A program made the translations under genes and the position numbers. A stretch of 64,000 bases of DNA, taken from positions 310,001 through 374,000 of the forward strand of contig NZ_RZTZ01000005.1 in NCBI RefSeq assembly GCF_004005475.1, read 5' to 3'. Shown piece by piece: positions 7,390-15,427 of the stretch (the stretch's first letter is position 1; each line of letters opens with the position of its first letter). The notes under the pieces were generated by a model. That model was not told the origin of the DNA and searched no databases. It saw only the letters and a program-made list of their open reading frames with translations. This stretch comes from Niallia taxi (GTDB taxonomy: Bacteria; Bacillota; Bacilli; Bacillales; Cytobacillaceae).

Positions 7390-8307
7390 ATGGCAGAAAC
7401 AATTCTTAAAGCCACGAATATTACAAAATTATATGGCAAGCATAAAGCGCTTGATAAGGTTTCAATTGAAATTAAACGAGGAATGATTTACGGGATGATT
7501 GGGGAGAACGGTGCCGGGAAATCAACCTTTATGCGGATTATTATGGGGCTAATCACGATTAAGGAGGGCGACATGGAGCTGTTTGGTGAAACTGGGATGA
7601 AGGGCTTGCAGCTTGCAAGACGGAAAATGGGGCAATCCATTGAAACGCCTGCACTTTACCCAGAATTAACGGCTCGTGATAATTTGAAGGTACAAGCGGC
7701 AAATGGTGGTGTCAGTGAACGGGAGGTCGAGGACTTATTAAGACTAATGAACCTGAGTCATACTGGCAAAAAGAAGGCGAAGAATTTTTCGTTAGGAATG
7801 CGGCAGCGGTTAGCTATTGCGTCTACACTTATAACAAATCCGGAATTTCTTATTTTAGATGAGCCAACAAACGGGCTTGATCCGTCAGGTATAGTGGAAA
7901 TGCGTGAAATTATTCAGCGTTTAGTGACAGAACGCGGCATTACTGTGTTACTTTCAAGTCACTTGCTTGATGAACTCTCCCAAATCGCCACACATTATGG
8001 TATTTTGCATGAAGGCAAGCTCATCAGTGAGTTTGCCCGTGAGGAGCTAGCAACGAAAACCCGTCAATACATTGAGCTAGAAACAACAGAGGTTCAAAAG
8101 GCTGTTGTCATATTAGATGAATTAGGAATAAAAGATTATGCAGTCATTAATGGAACAGAAATTAGCATTTATGAACAATTAGAGGCTGTTGCGAGCATTA
8201 ACCGGTCATTAGTATTAGCGGATATTAATGTTTTGCGCATTGGTGTGACTAGACAAAAACTCGAAGATTATTTCTTGCAATTAACAGGAGGTGCCACACA
8301 TGCTTAA
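7390..8307 (+). CDS. ABC transporter ATP-binding protein, bacitracin-type (BcrA-like)
   Basis: A 305-residue ATPase. Walker [10 protein letters not shown] is near residue 39, the signature is a degenerate FSLGMRQR, Walker B is FLILDEPTNGLDPSG, and a C-terminal extension of about 90 residues is present, as in BcrA/DrrA-type exporters. It energises the permease encoded directly downstream (8-base overlap). The adjacent response regulator and kinase indicate a peptide-antibiotic sensing and resistance module. AAAGGG precedes ATG 7390. The substrate is not determined by the sequence; bacitracin-like or lantibiotic peptides are typical for the group. Confidence 0.85.
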   Translation: MAETILKATNITKLYGKHKALDKVSIEIKRGMIYGMIGENGAGKSTFMRIIMGLITIKEGDMELFGETGMKGLQLARRKMGQSIETPALYPELTARDNLKVQAANGGVSEREVEDLLRLMNLSHTGKKKAKNFSLGMRQRLAIASTLITNPEFLILDEPTNGLDPSGIVEMREIIQRLVTERGITVLLSSHLLDELSQIATHYGILHEGKLISEFAREELATKTRQYIELETTEVQKAVVILDELGIKDYAVINGTEISIYEQLEAVASINRSLVLADINVLRIGVTRQKLEDYFLQLTGGATHA

Positions 8308-9079
8308 TCTTTTAACAGCGGAAAGAATCAAGCTGCTTCACAGTAAAAAATTATGGGTTGTATTAGCAATTTTAACGGTGCTTCCGATCCTGCAGGTTAT
8401 AAATACGAAATGGAATGTTAGTAATGGGGCAAAGCTTGTTCAAGCAATCGATACAGTCGTTAATGGAGCAACAAGTATTTTGATGATGGAGAAAAATGCT
8501 TTAACGATTTTGCTCATCATCAGCGCCTTTATTAGTTTTTTTATTGGTGAAGAATTTCAAAATGGGACAATTCGTAATGCCTTATCATTAGGCCGCAGCC
8601 GCACACATTATTATCTGTCAAAATTGATTATGGCCGCAGCTCTTTCACTTATTGGTGTGATCATCATGACAGGACTCGGTATGGCAGGCTTCTCTACTGT
8701 TTTTGGCTTTGGGGAAATTGCGCATATCAGTGATTACACTTCGTTTATGATTAAATCATTTAGTACATTATATCTGCTCCTATTGGCGAACGTTTCTATC
8801 TATATTTTCATTACCTTTTTAACAAAAAGTACTGGAATTTCTCTTATTTGGAGCTTTCTTTATACGATGGGAACAGGCTTTGGCGCAGGCATATTTCAGC
8901 AAACGGAGCATTTTAAGGAGCTTACCTTTTGGTTCACAGAATCATTCTTGTTTTATGCTGATTTTGCCGCACCAATAGATATCGCAAAATATCCTAATAT
9001 GGTATTAGTAAGTGTGATTACAATCGTGGTATCATCAACTTTAGGAATCCTTCTGTTTAAACGAACAGACATAAAGTAG
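8300..9079 (+). CDS. ABC transporter permease, BcrB-like
   Basis: A 259-residue membrane protein with about six helices, beginning MLNLLTAERIKLLHSKKLW, the usual cytoplasmic start of BcrB/ABC-2 type permeases. The start at ATG 8300 is chosen because AGGAGG ends 9 bases before it; a GTG at 8291 lies inside the ribosome site. It overlaps the ATPase gene by 8 bases, so translation is coupled. The segment FIGEEFQNGTIRNALSLGRSR is the conserved coupling region of ABC-2 permeases. Confidence 0.8.
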   Translation: MLNLLTAERIKLLHSKKLWVVLAILTVLPILQVINTKWNVSNGAKLVQAIDTVVNGATSILMMEKNALTILLIISAFISFFIGEEFQNGTIRNALSLGRSRTHYYLSKLIMAAALSLIGVIIMTGLGMAGFSTVFGFGEIAHISDYTSFMIKSFSTLYLLLLANVSIYIFITFLTKSTGISLIWSFLYTMGTGFGAGIFQQTEHFKELTFWFTESFLFYADFAAPIDIAKYPNMVLVSVITIVVSSTLGILLFKRTDIK

Positions 9080-9089
9080 GGGAAAAGAG

Positions 9090-9761
9090 ATGGCAACGAT
9101 TTTAATTATTGAAGACGATATGGCAATTCATTCACTTATAAAAGAAGCATTAGCTTTGCATAAGCTTGAAACACTTAGTGCCTATTCTGGTACGGAGGGG
9201 AAATTACTTTTTGAACAAAAGCAAATAGATTTAGTGCTGCTTGACTTAATGCTTCCAGGGATGAATGGACAAGAATTTCTGCAAGAAATCCGCCAAAGCT
9301 CAATGGTTCCCGTCATTGTCATCTCGGCTATAAATGAGCAGCATACAAAATTAGATTTATTAACGAGCGGGGCAGATGATTATATTACAAAGCCTTTTGA
9401 CATAAAGGAGCTGCTTGCGCGAATTCATATTCAGTTGCGACATGCGGCAAAGGCTTCTGTCAGCATTAGGAAGGACATTTATTACGGGGATATCACCTTG
9501 AATTTGGAAAATCGTGAAGTGAAGAAAAAGGAGCAAGCCATTCATCTCACTGGGCGGGAATATGCGATCCTGCTGTTGTTTTTAGAAAATCCGCAGAAAG
9601 TATTCAGCCGTGCCAATATATACGAAAGTGTATGGAATGAACCGTTTTTTGACAGTGATAAAACGATTAATATGCATATCAGCAACTTGCGCAATAAGCT
9701 AAATAGAGATGGTACAAATTATATTAAGACAGTATGGGGCATTGGCTTCAAATTTGATTAA
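9090..9761 (+). CDS. OmpR/PhoB-family response regulator
   Basis: A 223-residue regulator: receiver domain 1-115 with the acidic pair at 8-10, phosphoacceptor Asp52 (VLLDLMLPG) and conserved Lys near 101 (ITKPF), then a winged-helix DNA-binding domain (about 128-222) ending with a typical TVWGIGFKFD. It lies 10 bases after the permease gene and 20 bases before the kinase gene, so the whole transporter/two-component set is likely one transcript. It probably activates the upstream ABC genes when its kinase senses a peptide antibiotic. Confidence 0.9.
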   Translation: MATILIIEDDMAIHSLIKEALALHKLETLSAYSGTEGKLLFEQKQIDLVLLDLMLPGMNGQEFLQEIRQSSMVPVIVISAINEQHTKLDLLTSGADDYITKPFDIKELLARIHIQLRHAAKASVSIRKDIYYGDITLNLENREVKKKEQAIHLTGREYAILLLFLENPQKVFSRANIYESVWNEPFFDSDKTINMHISNLRNKLNRDGTNYIKTVWGIGFKFD

Positions 9762-9781
9762 CAGAAAGGCTTGTTGGAGTG

Positions 9782-10687
9782 ATGTGGGAGTGGATATTAG
9801 TATTCCTTGTGTTAGCACTTATCCTCTATCTTTATTTCTTGAAGCGAGAGCTACGAAAACTGAAAAGTGGTGTTAAGGGGCTTTCTGCTCGCGCTAAGTT
9901 TGGCAGCAGATTATTTCTTGATTTTCGTGACAAAACATTGCTGAATTTAGTGGATGAGTTAAATCAAATGATTACGGAGTTCGAGGGGAATAATCACCAA
10001 GCAAAACAAATGGAAGAGAATGTGAAGCTGACAATTGCCGGACTATCTCATGATTTGCGAACACCGCTCACATCCATTCATGGATATGTCCAACTCTTAA
10101 ACACAACAGAGGATGAAGCGAAGCGGGCCAATTATTTAACCGTTATTGAGCAATCTGTTAGAAGCCTGATGGAAATGACCGATAATTTCTATGATTTAGC
10201 TCGTGTGGAAACAAATCAGAAGGAAGTAAACTTAGCTTCGATTTCCCTTAGTAGCCTGGTGGAAGAAGTTTTCCTGTCCTTTTACGAGCAATTCGAGGAA
10301 AACAAAATTGACCTGCAATTTCCTGAACAAATAATAGACAGCCAAATTATTGCAGATCGCCTGCTGCTTATCCGTGTATTCCAAAATATCGTTCAGAATA
10401 TTCTTCGCTATGCAAACAGCAATGCGCTTATCAGCTATGAGGATGACAGCAGCTATGTTATTTTTACGGTGAAAAATGATATTAAACACGAAAGTAAAGT
10501 GGCAATAGAAAAGGTTTTTACCCTTTTTTATACAGAAATCACCAGCAGAACGAACACAGAAACAAGCGGATTAGGATTATATCTTTCCAAAAAACTAGTA
10601 GAAAAGATGAACGGGAAAATGCAGGCAGAGCTTGAGGGGAATTTGTTTGTCCTAAAAATTTATCTCCCTAAAATACAGTTGCAGTAA
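9782..10687 (+). CDS. Sensor histidine kinase of the Bcr-type module
   Basis: A roughly 301-residue kinase with a single N-terminal membrane helix (residues 3-20) and no visible sensor domain. It has an H-box LSHDLRTPLTSIHG (His near 90), an N-box RVFQNIVQNILRYA and a G2 box SGLGLYLSKK. The G1 box is degenerate: FTVKNDIKHES replaces the DxGxGI motif, as in small kinases of bacitracin/lantibiotic modules that sense through their transporter. ATG 9782 is preferred; a GTG at 9779 is in frame and both share the GGAG just upstream. Confidence 0.85.
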   Translation: MWEWILVFLVLALILYLYFLKRELRKLKSGVKGLSARAKFGSRLFLDFRDKTLLNLVDELNQMITEFEGNNHQAKQMEENVKLTIAGLSHDLRTPLTSIHGYVQLLNTTEDEAKRANYLTVIEQSVRSLMEMTDNFYDLARVETNQKEVNLASISLSSLVEEVFLSFYEQFEENKIDLQFPEQIIDSQIIADRLLLIRVFQNIVQNILRYANSNALISYEDDSSYVIFTVKNDIKHESKVAIEKVFTLFYTEITSRTNTETSGLGLYLSKKLVEKMNGKMQAELEGNLFVLKIYLPKIQLQ

Positions 10688-10721
10688 CATAGGTCTTAAA
10701 TTATAAAAGAGGTAGAAGAAA

Positions 10722-10985
10722 TTGTACGAATTTCAACATGAAGCCAGAAAAAAAACCAAAATTCACAACATATATATAGTGCTATTTATCATTGCTTCCA
10801 TCGTAAACAGCATCCTAATTCTAATAGACGGCCAGATTACGCGCGGCTTATTTAGTCTATTATTATTTCTAGTTCTTCTGTATTTCGGCAGGAGGAAGAA
10901 AAGCTGGGCGCTCTTCATTATTAAATTCATGGTGTGGCTGCATATCATATTGCTTATAGTTTTTGCGATTACTATTTTTATTTAG
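10722..10985 (+). CDS. Small membrane protein at the end of the ABC/two-component operon
   Basis: An 87-residue protein with a basic N-terminus and three predicted helices (about 14-35, 38-53, 60-85). It starts with TTG 10722 behind AGAGG; no in-frame ATG is available. It follows the kinase gene by 34 bases and precedes a terminator, so it is the last gene of the operon. I do not recognise it; small membrane accessories are common in such modules. Confidence 0.6.
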   Translation: MYEFQHEARKKTKIHNIYIVLFIIASIVNSILILIDGQITRGLFSLLLFLVLLYFGRRKKSWALFIIKFMVWLHIILLIVFAITIFI

Positions 10986-10995
10986 AATGGGAGTC

Positions 10996-11019
10996 AAGCT
11001 GCTAATTGCAGCTTTTTTT
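10996..11019 (+). terminator. Terminator of the ABC/two-component operon
   Basis: A 7-bp stem AAGCTGC/GCAGCTT (10996-11002, 11008-11014) with a T run. Confidence 0.85.
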
Positions 11020-11058
11020 ATTTGTGTTATGTGAGTCGATATAACCACTCTTTAACAT

Positions 11059-11081
11059 AATACCTTGCATTATAAGGTATT
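11059..11081. promoter_or_regulatory. Inverted repeat, candidate PadR operator
   Basis: AATACCTT (11059-11066) and AAGGTATT (11074-11081) form a perfect inverted repeat with a 7-base spacer, 33 bases before the PadR gene. The TATAAG at 11071 may be part of the -10 element, so binding would block transcription. PadR proteins commonly autoregulate through such sites. Confidence 0.6.
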
Positions 11082-11113
11082 GTGTTTTACTATTATTCAC
11101 AGAGGTGAAAAAA

Positions 11114-11452
11114 ATGGAAATTAATAAAGAAGTTCTTAAAGGCCATATAGATACATTAATCCTCTCACTATTAAACAATCGAGACATGTATGGATATGAA
11201 ATAGCAAAGATTGTACGAGAAACAAGTAAAGAACAATTTGAACTAAAGGAAGGGACTCTTTACCTTTCTTTAAAAAGATTAGCAAAACAGGAGTGGATCA
11301 CTTCTTATTGGGGTGATGAGCAAGGGCCTGGGGGTAGACGGAAATATTATAAAATCACTCCTTTAGGCGAGGAAGGCTATGCAGAAAAACGATTAGAGTG
11401 GCAGCTTGTTAAAACAATCATGGATGCATTTTTGGAAGGAGAAGAAATATGA
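11114..11452 (+). CDS. PadR-family transcriptional regulator
   Basis: A 112-residue PadR repressor: the winged helix spans residues 8-85 with the hallmark LLNNRDMYGYEIAK and EGTLYLSLKRLAKQEWI, and a GPGGRRKYYKIT wing. It starts at ATG 11114, with AGAGGTG 7 bases upstream; GTG 11105 is inside the ribosome site. It overlaps the next gene by 4 bases (ATGA), so PadR and the HAAS protein are translationally coupled. Short PadR proteins of this type usually control their own operon and a membrane process. An inverted repeat at 11059-11081 is the likely operator. Confidence 0.9.
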   Translation: MEINKEVLKGHIDTLILSLLNNRDMYGYEIAKIVRETSKEQFELKEGTLYLSLKRLAKQEWITSYWGDEQGPGGRRKYYKITPLGEEGYAEKRLEWQLVKTIMDAFLEGEEI

Positions 11453-12288
11453 AACAAATTGAAGCTTTCGTTAATGAAGCCTATCACAGTGTTGGTGGGA
11501 ATAAACAAGAGATAGCAGAAATAAAGGCAGAAATGAAAAATCACTTACTAGAGGCTGTTTATGAATTGAAAGAGGAAGGCAAAAGTGAAGAGGAAGCAAT
11601 CGAGATAGCTATTACCCGTTTTGGCGGCGAAAAGGAAATGCGTTCCATTGTGAGACAGCTATTTCAGGCACAAAAAACATTCGCAAAATGGGTGCTTTGG
11701 CTAGCCGTAATTGTCCTTTTTACTAGTTTAGCTTTATTTGAAGCTAGTAAGCTTTATCAACAAAAAAACGATATCCAAAATACTAATGCAGCCACAAATA
11801 TGTATACGATTTTACAAAAGGATCAAAACATCTCTGAAGCTACAAAACAGAAAATCGTCGCAATTGTTCAAAGCACAGACCATATTGCACAAGTGAAAAT
11901 CTATAATGTTCATGATTTAGAAGCGGAATCTGGTTCCCCATCCATATGGGCAAATGGAAAAGAAGCTGATCCAAACTATAAAATAGAAAGACATGTTTGG
12001 GCTCCTCAATGGTTAATGAATGACAATTATATGTATGTGACGTCAGATTGGTACATAAAAATGGAAACGATCCATATGGAAGGCTTTATTCATATTGCGT
12101 TATTTGCTGGATTAGCAGTTTATATTGTTCTATTCACCATCTGGGCAATTGTTAATGCATATCATCATAGAAGACTACATATCGGTTGGGTAATAGCATT
12201 TGCTTTATTTAATGTTATTGGTTATTTAGCATATGTCTTAGCAAGCAAAGCACATCATCAAAAATTAGCAGAAAACTCTCTAACATAA
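11449..12288 (+). CDS. HAAS-domain (DUF1700-like) membrane protein
   Basis: A 279-residue protein. Residues 1-65 form the HAAS/permease-prefix domain: a helical segment EIAEIKAEMKNHLLEAVYEL and the signature GKSEEEAIEIAITRFGGE. This is followed by a membrane helix (about 77-95), an extracytoplasmic domain of about 100 residues, and two further helices (about 205-227, 240-262). HAAS proteins are encoded with PadR regulators and are thought to relay or antagonise regulator activity. The 4-base overlap with PadR and the shared terminator show a two-gene operon. The ligand of the external loop is unknown. Confidence 0.8.
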   Translation: MKQIEAFVNEAYHSVGGNKQEIAEIKAEMKNHLLEAVYELKEEGKSEEEAIEIAITRFGGEKEMRSIVRQLFQAQKTFAKWVLWLAVIVLFTSLALFEASKLYQQKNDIQNTNAATNMYTILQKDQNISEATKQKIVAIVQSTDHIAQVKIYNVHDLEAESGSPSIWANGKEADPNYKIERHVWAPQWLMNDNYMYVTSDWYIKMETIHMEGFIHIALFAGLAVYIVLFTIWAIVNAYHHRRLHIGWVIAFALFNVIGYLAYVLASKAHHQKLAENSLT

Positions 12289-12327
12289 AAAAGGAAGGAA
12301 GAACCTATGTGTCTTCCTTCCTTTTTT
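12287..12327. terminator. Bidirectional terminator
   Basis: A 16-bp perfect stem (12287-12302 with 12312-12327) flanked by A and T runs. It serves the PadR/HAAS operon and the convergent small gene ending at 12326. Confidence 0.9.
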
Positions 12328-12487
12328 ATGTTGGATTCTTCCTCATTAGCGCCACAAGATTCATACAAATAAATACTGCTGCAATCAAGACCCCCGCCAT
12401 ATTAAACGCTTGATGGTCGATGAGTTTGTACATAATTGCTGCTAAGAATAATAGTAGGGAAATAACATTTAACCATTTGATATTCAT
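12326..12487 (-). CDS. Small two-helix membrane protein
   Basis: A 53-residue protein MNIKWLN... with two hydrophobic helices (about 5-20 and 27-46) and a basic end. ATG 12487 has GAGGAG at a normal distance; the longer frame from 12532 has no ribosome site. It converges on the terminator shared with the HAAS gene. No family is recognised; very small two-helix proteins of this kind are common in Bacillus. Confidence 0.6.
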   Translation of the reverse strand: MNIKWLNVISLLLFLAAIMYKLIDHQAFNMAGVLIAAVFICMNLVALMRKNPT

Positions 12488-12839
12488 TATTCGCTCCTCA
12501 TTTAATGTAAAAGAGTTTACATTTTTATCCATAAATGTATATTAACATAAAAGTGTTTTTATGTATGTTAAATAATGTAAAGTTTGTTTATAAATAAGAA
12601 ATCTCGCTTCCTCTTGTCTTCTTACATCTTCGGAAATCAATATGCTGACGATAAAGGAAATGGGTACCACGGTAATAAGTTAATGGAAGAATTTTTTTGG
12701 AATGTGTTTTGAGTTGTACAATATATGGCTATAAACATATACGGGAAAAAAAATTAAGTTAAAGAGAGAGGATTAGGTTTGCATTAAAGACCCATCGTGT
12801 AAAATAAAAAGCAGCCGCTTAGGGCTGCTCAAGTTGTTA
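12488..12839. other. Intergenic stretch without a gene
   Basis: I see no ORF with a ribosome site. The right end holds a hairpin, AGCAGCC/GGCTGCT (12810-12816, 12823-12829), which on the minus strand is followed by T-rich sequence and terminates the gene at 12840-13109. A PlcR-box-like sequence at 12724 has two mismatches and is not called. Confidence 0.6.
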
Positions 12840-13109
12840 TTATACGCTTGTCTTTGGGTGCTTTAGCTTATAAACGATGGATGCCATTATATTAGCAAGG
12901 AAAAACAACGCACTTCCTTGGATATTGCTGTGCAGCGCTTGTTCTCCTGCATTCATTTCGTCATACATATCTCCCTGTGTTTTGCCTTTTGCTTTAAATT
13001 TGGCTTCTTCTTGCTTCAATGCTACTAAAAAGCGGTATTGGAATGGAAGCATTACAATAGAAAGCAGTATATAAAGGCTGATTACCGTTATGAAAATGGT
13101 AGAATACAT
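12840..13109 (-). CDS. Small membrane protein, two helices
   Basis: An 89-residue protein with an N-terminal helix (about 3-25), a charged middle (KQEEAKFKAKGKTQGDMYDEM) and a second helix near 62-80, ending KHPKTSV. ATG 13109 is chosen because AAAGGAGG lies 8 bases upstream; a GTG at 13118 overlaps that site. It is monocistronic with its own terminator at 12810-12829. Function is unknown. Confidence 0.6.
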   Translation of the reverse strand: MYSTIFITVISLYILLSIVMLPFQYRFLVALKQEEAKFKAKGKTQGDMYDEMNAGEQALHSNIQGSALFFLANIMASIVYKLKHPKTSV

Positions 13110-13288
13110 TCTATTCACCTCCTTTGATTAAAAGTGTGAGTATTCTGTATTATGATAATTATACCACTTATTGTAAGTGATTTCCTCATGTAAGCTGATT
13201 ATTCATTTCATAATAGTTTGTTGTGCTAACATAAAAGTGACATACATGACAAAAACTATGCCAAATTTCATTTTTAAGGGAGAATGCC

Positions 13289-15316
13289 ATGGATTTACTG
13301 ATCACGATTATATTGCTGTTATTATCCTTGTTGATATCAAATATCATTAGTCATTACATACCCTCCATTCCAACGGCATTGACGCAAATTGCTTTTGGAA
13401 TGCTTTTAGCCTTTGTCTTTGAAGATATCTCCTTTGAGATTGATACAGAATGGTTCCTTCTATTATTCGTAGCACCGCTTTTGTATAATGACGGGCGCTA
13501 TTTTCCACGAGAGGAGCTATGGAAGATGAGGGCGCCGATATTCGGAAATGCAATTGTTCTCGTTATTTTGACAGCAATTGGCGGCGGTTATTTCATTAAT
13601 TGGATGATTCCAGCTGTGCCGCTGGCAGCGGCTTTTGCGCTGGCAGCAATTCTGTCACCGACAGATCCAGTTGCTGTTAACGGGATTGCAAAACGCATCC
13701 ATATTCCTGCAGGAGTGCTTCATCTTGTCAGAGGGGAGTCGCTTATCAATGATGCTTCTGGCTTAGTTGCCTTTAACTATGCTGTTGCTGCAGTAGTGAC
13801 AGGTTATTTTTCATTATCGGAGGCATCTCTTGATTTTGTGTACAAGTTTATATTGGGAGCATTGCTTGGTGCGGTGCTGGCATTGCTGATAACTTGGGCG
13901 AGGTTTATTCTTCGCAAACAAGGTATCAATGATGTTACGTTCCACACCTTACTACATATTATTACTCCCTTCATTATTTTCATTGTGACAGAGGACTTGC
14001 TGCATGCTTCAGGGGTAATCGCTGTTGTTGTGGGCGGAATTGTTCATTCACTAGTTAGAGAAAGACGAGAATTTGCAAGTGCAGAGGAACAGGTGCTGAC
14101 AGAAAATATTTGGTCCCTTATTCTTTTTATATTAAATGGGGTTGTGTTCTTACTGTTAGGATTAAATATCCCATCATCAATGAGAGATACAGTCTCAGAT
14201 CCGAGCATCGGTAACTGGCTTGTGATTGGTTATGTGCTTGCAATTGGTGTTATTATCCTCGGAATCCGCTTCGTGTGGTCGTATGTGTTTGCTCATTTCG
14301 AATATCGGTATTTGCCTGGCGGAGCTAAACCGAATTTAAAAAATGCCTTGTTTGTGTCGTTAACTGGAGTGCGCGGCGCTGTAACAATGGCAGGGATATT
14401 GTCTATCCCTTACTTTTTAGACAGTGGCGAAGCATTTCCGGCCAGGTCGCTGCTTCTGTTTTTAGCAGCAGGTGTCATTTTGTTCACCTTAATTGTGGCA
14501 ACCGTTTTTCTGCCGATGTTAAGCAAGGGAGAGGAAGCGGAGAATGCAGAGGGAGACAGGGACTTGGCTCCATTTAAGCAGAGATTGTTATATAAGGCGG
14601 TCGAACAAATCAAGGAGCAAATGAAGGATGAAAATAAAACAGCTGCCTACGAGCTTATTGGAGAATATCGGCGCAGAATACACGATCTAGGCAAGGCGCA
14701 GAACGGGAAGATGAAAGCACTCGATGTGGAAATGGATGTGAGAACAGAAATCCGCATAAAGGCAGTAAAGGCTGAAAGGCGCTATATACAAGGCTTAATG
14801 GATGAAAATAAAATAGATGTCAATCTGTTTCATACATTTGAGCAATCTCTAGAATACAGGGAAGAAGCTTTAGCAGGCAGCCTCCAATCAGGAACGCTTT
14901 ATCTTGTCGGCAAAATGTTCAGAAGGTGGAGAAAGCTGCGGAAGTTTTCCCGCAAGGAAAAGGAATTGGTTATTGCCAAAATAGGCAAGGGCAAGGATGT
15001 GCAAATCCAGGCAATGAAGGCAGCTATTGAATTCCTCGAGAACTTTGCTATTGAAGTGGAGGAGCTGCGAGGTCAAATCCAAGCGGTTATCCTCGATTAC
15101 AAGATGATAATAGAAAGGCTGAGTACCTCTTCCGTTAAGTACGATGAGAAACAAGAGGAACAGAAAGAAGAGCTTCGTATAAAGGTGCTTGATGTGGAAA
15201 GATCGGAAATTCAGAGTATGTATGAGAGTGGCGAAATTAATAGAGAAGAGGTAAAAGAGCTCAGAAGATTTATCAATTACGTGGAAAGTGCGGCACTATA
15301 TGAACATACAGAATAA
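13289..15316 (+). CDS. CPA1-family Na+/H+ antiporter (NhaP/Nhe type) with long cytoplasmic tail
   Basis: A 675-residue transporter. The first 410 residues contain about twelve membrane helices with the CPA1 ion-site motifs SPTDPVAV (near 130) and GESLINDASG (near 155), plus the conserved GVRGAVTMA (near 355). The remaining 265 residues are hydrophilic, charged and mostly helical, a regulatory C-terminal tail as in NhaK/YjbQ-like bacterial antiporters. It should exchange cytoplasmic Na+ (or K+/Li+) for external H+, serving pH and salt homeostasis. AAGGGAGAA lies before ATG 13289, and a terminator follows directly, so it is monocistronic. Confidence 0.9.
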   Translation: MDLLITIILLLLSLLISNIISHYIPSIPTALTQIAFGMLLAFVFEDISFEIDTEWFLLLFVAPLLYNDGRYFPREELWKMRAPIFGNAIVLVILTAIGGGYFINWMIPAVPLAAAFALAAILSPTDPVAVNGIAKRIHIPAGVLHLVRGESLINDASGLVAFNYAVAAVVTGYFSLSEASLDFVYKFILGALLGAVLALLITWARFILRKQGINDVTFHTLLHIITPFIIFIVTEDLLHASGVIAVVVGGIVHSLVRERREFASAEEQVLTENIWSLILFILNGVVFLLLGLNIPSSMRDTVSDPSIGNWLVIGYVLAIGVIILGIRFVWSYVFAHFEYRYLPGGAKPNLKNALFVSLTGVRGAVTMAGILSIPYFLDSGEAFPARSLLLFLAAGVILFTLIVATVFLPMLSKGEEAENAEGDRDLAPFKQRLLYKAVEQIKEQMKDENKTAAYELIGEYRRRIHDLGKAQNGKMKALDVEMDVRTEIRIKAVKAERRYIQGLMDENKIDVNLFHTFEQSLEYREEALAGSLQSGTLYLVGKMFRRWRKLRKFSRKEKELVIAKIGKGKDVQIQAMKAAIEFLENFAIEVEELRGQIQAVILDYKMIIERLSTSSVKYDEKQEEQKEELRIKVLDVERSEIQSMYESGEINREEVKELRRFINYVESAALYEHTE

Positions 15317-15326
15317 ATAAGACAAG

Positions 15327-15365
15327 AGCAGCAGTCCCATTTTTATTGGCTGCTGTTATTTTTTT
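15327..15365 (+). terminator. Terminator of the antiporter gene
   Basis: AGCAGC/GCTGCT stem (15327-15332, 15349-15354) with an alternative bulged extension, followed by a T-rich run. Confidence 0.7.
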
Positions 15366-15427
15366 GTCAAAATAAGAAAGCGGTTTCTGCTATAATAGGA
15401 GAAAACAGAAGAGAGGGGAGGATTGGC

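Noticed and set aside
10232-10489. Minus-strand frame within the histidine kinase gene
   Set aside because: Antisense shadow without start signals.
12724-12739. Second PlcR-box-like sequence
   Set aside because: Two mismatches at fixed positions and no gene start nearby.
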